This document shows positions 40,434 to 48,921 of a DNA stretch of 64,000 nucleotides, in pieces. The translations under genes and the position numbers were made by a program. The stretch lies in the NCBI GenBank assembly GCA_016787665.1, contig JAEUUC010000009.1:528919-592918 (forward strand), given 5' to 3'. Under the pieces are notes generated by a model. That model made no database searches. It saw nothing but the letters and a program-made list of their open reading frames with translations, and had not been told where the DNA came from. Source of the stretch: Cyclobacteriaceae bacterium. GTDB taxonomy: Bacteria; Bacteroidota; Bacteroidia; Cytophagales; Cyclobacteriaceae. The stretch's first letter is position 1, and each line of letters begins with the position of its first letter.

Positions 40434-43412
40434 TCAATTCCCCATAAACACAAACGCGCCCCAGAAGTAGGGCTCAGGAAACTTCTCGCGAAGTTTGAGT
40501 TGCGCAAGCCGGAAGGCCTCCCGCGATGAACGTCCGGCTAACCAGTTTTCGTAGAAGAGTGTCATTACTTGTTGCGTAGCCTCGTCCGAAACCGTCCACA
40601 AACTCATGAGCACCGCTTTTGCCCCGGCCATCCGGAAAGCACGTTGCAGACCATAAACGCCTTCGCCATTGGCCGTTACCCCTAAACCGGTTTCGCAAGC
40701 CGATAATACTACGAGTTCCGTCCGCTCCAGACTGAGATTGGCTGCTTCGTAGGCCGTTAAAATTCCGTCTTCTTTAGTGGATGCCGGTGCGGCCATTGCT
40801 TTGGCTGCACCGGCCAATAAAATACCGGACCGAAGCAGGGGATTGCGAATCAACGCATCGCGCTCAATGCCGGCAAACGGATCATCGGCATCCGGACGAG
40901 GTAAATCCGAAAGAAAAAATCCATGAGTCGCGATGTGAAGCAGCCCGGTTTGCCTAATCGCCTTCACTTGTTCCTCGGATGCGTCATCCAACAGGAACGA
41001 CTTTACCTTTACCCTACGCGTCTGCAACATTTTTTGAATGGCTTCAATCTCCACGCGTGTGCCGGGCAGTTCGCTGATTTTTCCGTTGGCCACAAATCGC
41101 ATGGTCGTGTCGGCCTCCACAGCCGGGAAGGGCGCAGGCTGGCTATCCGGTAGGGCGCGCTCATAGTTCGGATACCCGATCAGAGCCGCCTGGGTAGACG
41201 ACCAGTCAATCGCGGGTTCCGGTTGACCCACATACCGGGTAGAAGTGACTAACCGAACATCCAGCTCATCCATCACGAAATTCTGCCTGGCCGAATTAAA
41301 TAGGGTAGCCGGATTGATCTGATGATACACCCCATCGGCAGAGAAATACACGGTGTGCACGCCCTGCAAATGCCGGACGATGGGTTGCCATAGCATGGCA
41401 TACAAATCAATCGTAGGCGCAGTTGCCACATCCGCTTCGGCACCACGGCCAACCCCTGCCACGGTAGAGGAGGAACTGCCGATTCGCCAGGTGCGCACAC
41501 CGCTGCGGTACATTTCCGCCAACTTCCGATCTGAATGGGGGCTTGTATCGATCACCACCACCTCCGGGCTCTTGATGCCCGGAGTAATCACCAGCACACC
41601 GTATACCGGCTTTACCTCGTTTGCATTCCGCTGATACGTCCGGATGACTTCAACCGCGGCCTCTCCTTTTTTCAGTTGCTTTTGCACAACCTGCCAGTCG
41701 GGCGGGGCACTGGATGACGTGATGACGCCCTGTAAACGCTGGCCCAACTCCTTTTCAAGCTGGGTTATTTCCCGCTCCAGCCTCTGCTGATCCAGACCGG
41801 CTTGTTTTTGTTCCTCCGGTGTCATTCGGTAGACCTGGGCGAGAAGTTCACGCTTGGTTCGCCAGGCCTGCCAACGATTGGCAATAACGGTGTCGCGGTT
41901 ATTGCTCACCTCCTGCCGAATGCTCCGGGAGGCTTCAAAGAGCATGCCGCGCGTCAGTAGTCGGTGGTTGTATAATGCTGCGCGCAACTCCGGGCTCTCC
42001 TGCGCAAATGAAACCGCAAACTGTTCAAAGTTGATAAAGAAAAGACGCTTTGCTTCTGCGAATTTCTGCTTTTCATATTCCGAAAGAGCGGGGAAGATGC
42101 GGATGATCTCCTCCTGAATAATAGCAATGCTCTCCTGAAAACGAGACCACGCCTCACGCCACTGATTGAGTCGGCTATGCGATACCGCCAGGTCATTCAG
42201 TACCGCGGCATAACGCTCGTGCTTGGGTCCAAATGTTGTCCGAATAATCTCCAGCGCTTCCTCATTCAGCTTGATGGCCTGATCATACTTGCCCTGACGC
42301 GCGTAAACCACGGCAAGCCCGCTGATAGCCCTGGCATAGTTCGGGTTCTGTTCACCCAACAGTTCGCGCCTGGTGCCCACCAATTCGAGGAAGAGTTTCT
42401 CGGCTTGCGGGTAGTCTTTTTTTTGCACATACAACTGCGCCAGATTGCTTAACGACAACAGGTAGTCCGGGTGGTTTTTGCCTACCCGGGCAAGCTTGAT
42501 CTGAACGGCCTCCTTCAGCAGGGGTTCTGCTTTTGCATATTGATTGCGCTTGAGGTACAACAGTCCGAGATTATTAAGCGAAGTGGCGTACGCCAGGGTT
42601 TGCACGCCCAAAACTTTTTTTCGGATGTCGCGCGCCTCCTGGTAGAATTTTTCTGCCTCGGTGAGGCTGTTGAGGTAGACGTAGAGGTTTCCGATCAGGT
42701 CTGCACTGCTGGCATACTTGGTCGACTGCTGCCCGGGGTTTTTTTCGAATATTGATCGGGCTTGAAAAAGAAGCGGCTCGGCTTCGGCAAAACGCGCCAT
42801 CTTCATATACAGCGTGGCGAGTGACTCGAGAAACGTGGCATAGTCCGGATGAGTTTTTCCGGGCGACTTCTCATAAATGCCCAGCGCTTCGCGATACAAA
42901 ACTTCGGCCTGGGCGAGCCGTGCCGTGTTCTTATAAACATTGGCCAGGTTATACAACACGATGGCATACGAAGGATGATCCCGGCCCCGGGCCCGCGCGT
43001 AAACATCCCGGGCTTCGATCAGCAGTACTTCGGCCTCGCGGTAATAGCCACGCGAGGATTTCAAAATGGCCAGGGAACTGAGCGATGCCCCATACACGGG
43101 GTCCGTCTTGCCCAGCACACGGCCGCGGATCTCAAGCGCCTGTCGATAATATGCTTCAGCCGCATCGTAATGGTCCAACGCGTTGTTTACCCGGCCGAGA
43201 TTGTGCAGCGCGGTAGCGTAGGTGGCATGGTTCTCTCCAAATTCCAGCCGTGCCTGGTCGCGTGCTTGTTCCCAAATGGCCAGCGCCTGCGTAAGTTGAT
43301 TGCTGGTCAAAAGCTTCTGGCCTTCCTGCTCCAACTCCTTGTAGGGGCGCTGGGCAAGGGCATTGGAAATGACGAGGAAACAAAGAAGGGCCGGTATAGC
43401 GGAGCGGAACAT
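40434..43412 (-). CDS. Exported TPR-CHAT protease
   Basis: The 992-residue protein starts with a signal peptide (ALLCFLVISNALAQ). About ten tetratricopeptide repeats follow (each like YATALHNLGRVNNALDHYDA), covering residues 40-430, then a helical linker with LEREITQLEKELG and a CHAT domain. The CHAT catalytic dyad is H830 (LLHIATHGFFLSD) and C906 (VVLSACETGLG). CHAT is a caspase-like peptidase fold (clan CD); TPR-CHAT proteins can be self-regulated peptidases whose TPRs bind partners. Cytoplasmic relatives serve in CRISPR-linked and other defence, whereas this one is exported, so envelope or secreted functions should be considered. A TPR-rich, multi-copy family is typical of Bacteroidota. 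Confidence 0.9.
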   Translation of the reverse strand: MFRSAIPALLCFLVISNALAQRPYKELEQEGQKLLTSNQLTQALAIWEQARDQARLEFGENHATYATALHNLGRVNNALDHYDAAEAYYRQALEIRGRVLGKTDPVYGASLSSLAILKSSRGYYREAEVLLIEARDVYARARGRDHPSYAIVLYNLANVYKNTARLAQAEVLYREALGIYEKSPGKTHPDYATFLESLATLYMKMARFAEAEPLLFQARSIFEKNPGQQSTKYASSADLIGNLYVYLNSLTEAEKFYQEARDIRKKVLGVQTLAYATSLNNLGLLYLKRNQYAKAEPLLKEAVQIKLARVGKNHPDYLLSLSNLAQLYVQKKDYPQAEKLFLELVGTRRELLGEQNPNYARAISGLAVVYARQGKYDQAIKLNEEALEIIRTTFGPKHERYAAVLNDLAVSHSRLNQWREAWSRFQESIAIIQEEIIRIFPALSEYEKQKFAEAKRLFFINFEQFAVSFAQESPELRAALYNHRLLTRGMLFEASRSIRQEVSNNRDTVIANRWQAWRTKRELLAQVYRMTPEEQKQAGLDQQRLEREITQLEKELGQRLQGVITSSSAPPDWQVVQKQLKKGEAAVEVIRTYQRNANEVKPVYGVLVITPGIKSPEVVVIDTSPHSDRKLAEMYRSGVRTWRIGSSSSTVAGVGRGAEADVATAPTIDLYAMLWQPIVRHLQGVHTVYFSADGVYHQINPATLFNSARQNFVMDELDVRLVTSTRYVGQPEPAIDWSSTQAALIGYPNYERALPDSQPAPFPAVEADTTMRFVANGKISELPGTRVEIEAIQKMLQTRRVKVKSFLLDDASEEQVKAIRQTGLLHIATHGFFLSDLPRPDADDPFAGIERDALIRNPLLRSGILLAGAAKAMAAPASTKEDGILTAYEAANLSLERTELVVLSACETGLGVTANGEGVYGLQRAFRMAGAKAVLMSLWTVSDEATQQVMTLFYENWLAGRSSREAFRLAQLKLREKFPEPYFWGAFVFMGN

Positions 43413-43561
43413 TGATGAAAAATAATGATAAAGCTGAAATTTTCGCAGCCTGTTTTTTTCGTCTGAAAATACGACAAAGGGCCAGCCTCGTATTTGGTGA
43501 ACTCAAAAAGCCCTAAATTGGTGTTGGCATATCGGGAATATATGCAATGCATATAGCCAGA

Positions 43562-43578
43562 TGTTGGCTGCAATTTTC
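43562..43578. repeat. Left inverted repeat of the 43.6-44.4 kb cassette
   Basis: TGTTGGCTGCAATTTTC is the inverse of GAAAACTGCAGCCAACA at 44258-44274, with one mismatch in 17 bases. It includes a GTTGGCT resembling the GTTRRRY core at integron cassette edges (one mismatch). Confidence 0.55.
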
Positions 43579-43647
43579 GGGACAGTTTGGACAACTAACA
43601 TAGGACTAAATGTTTTGACTGTATAAATCACAAGTACGTTTTACTAT

Positions 43648-44256
43648 ATGGGGACAAGATTTAAAGAATTAATGAGTAAGAAATCAGAAAAGGAACTGAT
43701 GGACTACCTTATCAATTTTAACAAGTACACACCTGACGCAATAACAGCTGCCGTTGACGAGCTAAAGGGACGAGGAAGAAATTTTACAGAACAAGAATTA
43801 ATTGAAATAAAGGAGAAAATTGAGACGAGTGATAAGTCTGAAAAGGAAGTAGATAGCTTGTGGAGTACCGACTCCTTAAAACTGAATATAGTGACAGATA
43901 CTAACGCTCCTATACTATATTCAAAAATGGCGATTAGAGGATTCTGTGTTTTATTTACTACATTTTTCGGAGCAGTTTTACTTTCCTCAAATACAAAAGA
44001 CACTAAGAATAAGTTGATGATAATTGGCTTTGGTATTATTTATACAGGATTGACTATTGCTCTGGCAAACATAATTCCAACAAGCACTTACTATGTAATC
44101 CTTTTGAACACTGCAGGTGGACTAGCCTTGACATCTACGTTTTGGGACAAATACGTTGGAAAGGACACCAAGTACAGAGCCAAGCCAATTTGGAAACCTT
44201 TGATAATTTCAGTCATAATAACAATTCCATTTCTTCTGGCAATAATTTACGGTTGA
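43648..44256 (+). CDS. Hypothetical membrane protein, AT-rich cassette gene
   Basis: The 202-residue protein has a charged helical N-terminal half with MSKKSEKELMDYLINF and DAITAAVDELKGRG elements, then three to four membrane segments (VLFTTFFGAVLLSS, LMIIGFGIIYTGLTIALAN, LIISVIITIPFLLAIIYG). I do not recognise the family. The AT-rich base composition is unlike its GC-richer neighbours, and the gene is flanked by 17-base inverted repeats and followed by an attC-like hairpin. This supports recent acquisition as a single-gene cassette. Start ATG 43648 follows a TACGTTTTAC stretch that weakly resembles a -7 element. Confidence 0.7.
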   Translation: MGTRFKELMSKKSEKELMDYLINFNKYTPDAITAAVDELKGRGRNFTEQELIEIKEKIETSDKSEKEVDSLWSTDSLKLNIVTDTNAPILYSKMAIRGFCVLFTTFFGAVLLSSNTKDTKNKLMIIGFGIIYTGLTIALANIIPTSTYYVILLNTAGGLALTSTFWDKYVGKDTKYRAKPIWKPLIISVIITIPFLLAIIYG

Positions 44257-44257
44257 T

Positions 44258-44396
44258 GAAAACTGCAGCCAACAGCATGTTTCTGCAATGGTGCCGTGAC
44301 GAGTTAATTTAAAGTTTTATCTTCGTTCAACGTTTGATTTCGTGGGACAGGACGCGGCCTCGAAAAGGCACCACTGCAGAAACACAAACGTTGCAG
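44258..44396. other. attC-like recombination site
   Basis: Directly after the cassette gene lies AGCCAAC (44267-44273), then a near-perfect inverted pair of TGTTTCTGCAATGGTGCC (44278-44295) and GGCACCACTGCAGAAACA (44367-44384) with one mismatch, a 71-base middle, and GTTGCAG starting at 44390. The AAC and GTT ends at equal distance from the stem match the R''-L''...L'-R' layout of integron attC sites. The R-box matches to RYYYAAC/GTTRRRY are imperfect and no integrase gene is present in the window. Confidence 0.5.
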
Positions 44397-44413
44397 GCAA
44401 TTCATCACCCCAA

Positions 44414-44436
44414 CAAAAAGGCCGCTTGCGCGGCCT
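44414..44436 (-). terminator. Intrinsic terminator of the amidohydrolase operon
   Basis: On the minus strand a stem AGGCCGC-GCAA-GCGGCCT (44419-44436) is followed by TTTTT (44418-44414), 32 bases after the stop of the gene at 44469. It fits rho-independent termination of the two-gene amidohydrolase unit. Confidence 0.7.
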
Positions 44437-44468
44437 CTTGTTTTCTCAATTTTTGATAGTGGTGTGCA

Positions 44469-45770
44469 TCACTTCATTTGCCCGTACTTCTTCGCGTAGC
44501 GTTCGTACAACTCGTTCTGGTGGTTGCGCAGCGTAATCGCCTTTCCGCGGATGAAAGCATGCGTCAAACTGTTGCTGCGGTAATCCAGCGCATCGCCCTG
44601 GCTCACAAACAAGGTCGCATCCTTGCCTGCTTCCAAGGTACCCACGCGCGCCTCCACACCCAGTGCCTTAGCCGTGTTGGAGGTAATCATCTTCAGTGCC
44701 TCTTCCTTGTCTACCCCATAGGCCACAGCCGTGCCGGCAAAGAAGCCGAGGTTGCGCGCACCATGCAGGGCGCCATCCTGCGATAATGAAACCTGTACCC
44801 CCGCCTGCTGCAACAGGTAGGGCAACTTGTATGGCGTGTCAATATCTTCATCGGCCCGGTTGGGCAAATTGTGCGTGCTGGCGAGTATCACGGGTATGTT
44901 GTTCTCTTTGAGGAACTGCGCCACGCCCGGTGCGCCATAGCCACCCACCACGGTGATTTTTTTCACACCAAATTTCTGCCCGAAGCGTACGGCCTCCACA
45001 ATTTCTTTAGGTTCATCGGCATGCACCATGAGCACGCGCTGCCCGCTGAAGAGCGGTTGAACGGCTTCCAGCTTCAAATTGGTTTCGCGCTGTGCCTGCT
45101 GGGCATACGCTTGCGCATCGGCCATCAACTGATGCAGCGCCATCACCTGCTTGTCGTAATCGCGGTTGGGAGCATCGTTGACGGTAAAGGTGTTGAAGTC
45201 AAACTGCCTGCGGATTTGCGGAGGCCAGTTCAGGTGAAGGGCGTTGTCGGCCGTGTGCACGGCATCTTCCCAATTCCAGCCGTCCATTTCCATCAAGCTG
45301 CTGCTGCCGCTGATCAACCCGCCCGTGGGCGTGGTCTCGGCCAGCAGCACTCCGTTGTAGCGGAAGGTGGGGCCATACTCCGAGTCCGTGTTGTAGGAAA
45401 TCAGCGCGCGCACGTTGGGATTCAGATCACCGCGCTCCGTGGCATCGTTCATCGCCCGGATGGAGCTTACCTCGGCCAACCCGATTTGCGAATTGGGTAA
45501 AATGAAACCGGGATAAATGTGCTTGCCCTGCACATTGATTTGTTCGTAACCGCTGAGGTCGGCCCGGGCGGTGGTGGCATCTGCGACAATCGTCAGCTTG
45601 CCTTTATCAAATGCCACAATAGAATTTGCAATGACCTGGCCATTGCCGAGGTGCGCCACACCACCGATCAACGCAATCGCTTTCTCCTGCGGCTTCGCTG
45701 GCGTGGGGGTTTGTGCCGTACCCACCGATACAACACTGATGAGGGTGAGGAAGAAAAATATCTTTTTCAT
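44469..45770 (-). CDS. Exported amidohydrolase-fold protein lacking HxH
   Basis: The 433-residue product (ATG 45770, or 45776 adding two residues) has a signal peptide (MKKIFFFLTLISVVSVGTAQ) and an amidohydrolase-like fold of the imidazolonepropionase type: KGKLTIVADATTARA, HIYPGFILP, ILASTHNLPNRADED and a final GTLEAGKDATLFVSQG segment. However, the usual DxHxH metal site after strand 1 reads L91-P-N93-S-Q95, so the first two histidine ligands are missing. Unless metal binding is achieved otherwise, it may be a catalytically altered or inactive partner. It follows the 1008-residue homologue by 18 bases (from ATG 45770) on the same strand, so both are made together. Confidence 0.8.
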   Translation of the reverse strand: MKKIFFFLTLISVVSVGTAQTPTPAKPQEKAIALIGGVAHLGNGQVIANSIVAFDKGKLTIVADATTARADLSGYEQINVQGKHIYPGFILPNSQIGLAEVSSIRAMNDATERGDLNPNVRALISYNTDSEYGPTFRYNGVLLAETTPTGGLISGSSSLMEMDGWNWEDAVHTADNALHLNWPPQIRRQFDFNTFTVNDAPNRDYDKQVMALHQLMADAQAYAQQAQRETNLKLEAVQPLFSGQRVLMVHADEPKEIVEAVRFGQKFGVKKITVVGGYGAPGVAQFLKENNIPVILASTHNLPNRADEDIDTPYKLPYLLQQAGVQVSLSQDGALHGARNLGFFAGTAVAYGVDKEEALKMITSNTAKALGVEARVGTLEAGKDATLFVSQGDALDYRSNSLTHAFIRGKAITLRNHQNELYERYAKKYGQMK

Positions 45771-45788
45771 AATCATGTGCTTTATCGG

Positions 45789-48700
45789 TTAGTCTTCTTC
45801 AGTGTGTTCAACGCCCAGGACATCATCGCAATGGAAGTTCACGCGCTGGCGCGGCTCGGGCCGTTGCGTGGGCGCTCCACCCTTTTTAACCCCGATCATT
45901 TTCTGAACCAGGCGCGCCCGTTCCACTTCAATTTCGCGGTTGCGCTGGCGGTCCACTTCAATATCGAAGTACACCTTTCCATCGATGATTGTCTTTTCTG
46001 CCTTGGCATACACGCTCAGCGGGTGGTCGCTCCACAACACCACATCGGCACTCTTGCCCACTTTGATGCTGCCCATCTGCCCATCGAGGTGCAGCATTTT
46101 GGCGGGGTTCAGGGTCACCATCTTCAGCGCGTCTTCCTCGCTCATGCCGCCATACTTCACCGATTTGGCTGCTTCCTGATTCAGGCGCCTGCCCATTTCG
46201 GCATCATCGGAGTTGATGGCGGTAACCACACCTGCGTTGTGCAAAATGGCTGCGTTATACGGAATAGCGTAACGCACTTCCCACTTGTAATTCCACCAGT
46301 CGGAGAAAGATGAGGCCGCTACTCCGTGCTGCTTCATTTTGTCGGCCACTTTGTAGCCTTCCAGAATGTGGGTAAACGTGTTGACTCGGAAATTGAATTG
46401 CTCCGCCACTTTCATCAGCATGTTAATCTCCGATTGCACATAGCTGTGGCAACTGATGAACCGTTTTTTGTTCAGAATCTCCAGAATGGCTTCTTCCGCC
46501 AGATCTCTGCGGGGCTTGGCAGCGGCTGTCTTTTGTGCGGCCGGCAGGGCGTTGTAGGCCGCCCACTTTTTCTCGTATTCGCGGGCACTGGTGAAGGCAT
46601 CAACATACACTTGTTCCACGCCCATGCGGGTTTGCGGGTAGCGAATCGACTGCGGGTTGCTGCTGCGCTTCACGTTCTCGCCCAGCGCAAACTTGATGAA
46701 GCCATCAGCCCCGGCAATCTTATAGTTCTCGGGCGTTTCGCCCCAGCGCAATTTGATCAGGCCCGATTGCCCGCCTATGGGATTGGCCGAGCCGTGCAGT
46801 ACCTGAACGGCTACCACACCACCGCCCAGCGCCTGGTAAATGTTAATGTCTTCGGCATCGATATTGTCGCCTATGCGCACCATGCCGGAGTTAGTGGCCA
46901 CATCGTTGATGCTGAGCGCCCCAATGTGGGAGTGTTCGTCAATGATGCCGGCCGTCAGATGCTTGCCCGTGCCGTCAACTACCTTAGCGCCCGGCTCAGA
47001 CAGGTTCTTACCGATGCGGGCAATCTTGCCATCCTTGAGCAATACATCGGTATTCTGAAGAATGCCCTCTTGCTCGTTGGTCCACACGGTGGCATTTTTG
47101 ATCAGCAACGTTTCAACTGCCGGCAGCGCAGTTGTGCCGTGGGCCATAAAGGGATAAAGTACTTTGCCGGGTTCATCCTTTTTCGGTGCTGCGTCCTTCT
47201 TGTCCGGTCCTTTGGCCGTGAGGTCGCCTGTGCGGGTAGCACTCCAGTTGATCCAAGCGCCATCGGCCAACTGGCCTTTTCCTTTGAAGCCCTTGTCATC
47301 ACTCCAGCCGGAGAGCCGCACGCTGTTCGAACTGTTCTTCTGCGGCTTGAATGACAGGGTGATCAGATTGTTGCCAAACGTGGCGGTGGCATCTACCGTA
47401 GTGCTGTCATTTACTTTTACCTTGGCTTTGTGACTGCCGGCTTCACCGCTCACTTCCAGTTTGTAGTTCTGGTTGTTTACGGAGAGATCGTATTGGCCGC
47501 TGAAGTTGCGCAGGTCCACGGACTTGAGCGCAAACGGTTGGCCGATGATCCAATTCTGGTGAATGATCGTTTTGTCGTCAAAGATTTTTCCGGAGGTAAC
47601 CAGAAAGCTGGCGAGCATACCTTTCTTGAGGCTACCCACTTGCCCGTCAATCTGCAACATTTGGGCAGGGGTAGTGGTGAGTGCCTTCAGGGCGGCCGCT
47701 TCGCTTAGTCCATTCTCCATTGCCTTTCGTACGTTGGGCATGAAGTCGGAAACTTTCTTCAATCCGTTGGCGGTGATGGCGAATGTGATTCCGGCCTTTT
47801 CCAGGGCGGCCAGGTTAGTAGGGGCCAGCTCCCAGTGTTTCATGTCTTGCAGGCTGGTGCGCGCAGCATCGTAGGGATCTTCCACATCGTAGGCTTCAGG
47901 AAAATCAACCGGCACGATGAAGGAGGCTCCGGTGGCCTTGATGTCGTTGATGCGTTTGTACTCATCGCCACCTCCTTTAATGATGTAGCGCACACCAAAC
48001 TCATCTGCGATCTTATCGGCACGCAAAACGCCCATCCAGTTGGCGGCATCAAAGATTTGGGGCAATTTTTGATTTTGAATCCACGCTTCGAGCGATTGAT
48101 CGGTAAAGGGGCGGGGGTTCTGCGCGCCAAACCATTCGGCATCCAGGTAGGTCTGACGCAGCACGGCTACGTAGCCCATCATGGAGCTGGGGTAGTCCTG
48201 GGTTGATGAACCTTTGTTGAATGAATAATGTGCTGAAGCACGCGCCTTGATTATGTTTTTGTTCTCGGTTTGCTCCGTGAGTGCAACCGCTGCTGCCGTT
48301 CCCCGGGCCAATCCATCGGCTTTGAAGGTAAGCACCGTACCAAAGCCCAGTTTTCGCCATTCTTCAGCGGCTTTGGCGTTCACCGTAAACTCATCGGCCG
48401 CATTATAGTGTGCTCGTATAGCCTGATTGGCATTATACGGCCCTTTGTTACGCGGCTCGATTTGCTCCGTGCGATTGAACCCACCACCGCGTGGACGCTC
48501 CACTTCGGGCAAGCCGTAGCTGGTGTATATATCGATAAGCGAGGGATAAATGAACTTACCCTTGCAGTCGATGACGGTGTACCCTTTCGGCACAGCCAAA
48601 TTAGCACCCACCTGCTCAATGCGCTCTCCTTTAATCAGAAGCGTAGCATTGGTGAGGGTAGTCTGCGGATCGACTACAAGGGTGGCATTGGTGAAGGCAT

Positions 48701-48812
48701 AGAGCCCGGCCCGGCTGTCTTTCACATCGTTGCGCGGAAAGGTTTCCTGAGCCCACGCGGCCAGGCCTGCCAGCGACAACACCAGTGTCAAGGTCAGGAT
48801 TCGTTTGATCAT
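45789..48812 (-). CDS. Exported double amidohydrolase-fold protein
   Basis: The product (about 1007 residues from ATG 48812; ATG 48818 is an alternative) has a signal peptide (ILTLTLVLSLAGLAAWAQ) and two consecutive amidohydrolase-like modules. In the first (about 30-440) the metal-site strand reads D94-I-Y96-T-S98, lacking the histidines. The second (about 570-980) has the complete D-E-H627-S-H629 motif, later histidines (CHSYVQSEIN, THILEGY) and INSDDAE with the metal-binding aspartate, so it should be active. A beta insertion (440-560) lies between them. The family includes exported imidazolonepropionase-like enzymes probably acting on peptides or cyclic amides; substrate unknown. Paired and co-transcribed with the gene at 44469. 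Confidence 0.85.
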   Translation of the reverse strand: MIKRILTLTLVLSLAGLAAWAQETFPRNDVKDSRAGLYAFTNATLVVDPQTTLTNATLLIKGERIEQVGANLAVPKGYTVIDCKGKFIYPSLIDIYTSYGLPEVERPRGGGFNRTEQIEPRNKGPYNANQAIRAHYNAADEFTVNAKAAEEWRKLGFGTVLTFKADGLARGTAAAVALTEQTENKNIIKARASAHYSFNKGSSTQDYPSSMMGYVAVLRQTYLDAEWFGAQNPRPFTDQSLEAWIQNQKLPQIFDAANWMGVLRADKIADEFGVRYIIKGGGDEYKRINDIKATGASFIVPVDFPEAYDVEDPYDAARTSLQDMKHWELAPTNLAALEKAGITFAITANGLKKVSDFMPNVRKAMENGLSEAAALKALTTTPAQMLQIDGQVGSLKKGMLASFLVTSGKIFDDKTIIHQNWIIGQPFALKSVDLRNFSGQYDLSVNNQNYKLEVSGEAGSHKAKVKVNDSTTVDATATFGNNLITLSFKPQKNSSNSVRLSGWSDDKGFKGKGQLADGAWINWSATRTGDLTAKGPDKKDAAPKKDEPGKVLYPFMAHGTTALPAVETLLIKNATVWTNEQEGILQNTDVLLKDGKIARIGKNLSEPGAKVVDGTGKHLTAGIIDEHSHIGALSINDVATNSGMVRIGDNIDAEDINIYQALGGGVVAVQVLHGSANPIGGQSGLIKLRWGETPENYKIAGADGFIKFALGENVKRSSNPQSIRYPQTRMGVEQVYVDAFTSAREYEKKWAAYNALPAAQKTAAAKPRRDLAEEAILEILNKKRFISCHSYVQSEINMLMKVAEQFNFRVNTFTHILEGYKVADKMKQHGVAASSFSDWWNYKWEVRYAIPYNAAILHNAGVVTAINSDDAEMGRRLNQEAAKSVKYGGMSEEDALKMVTLNPAKMLHLDGQMGSIKVGKSADVVLWSDHPLSVYAKAEKTIIDGKVYFDIEVDRQRNREIEVERARLVQKMIGVKKGGAPTQRPEPRQRVNFHCDDVLGVEHTEED

Positions 48813-48921
48813 AAGCATGAGTTATTGAAGCGTTCGAACAGGAAAAGTAGGGAAATGCGCGCGGCCATCTGTGAAATAGTGATGGTCGGTTGAATGTGTG
48901 GAACAGCGCAGTTTCCTTCAG

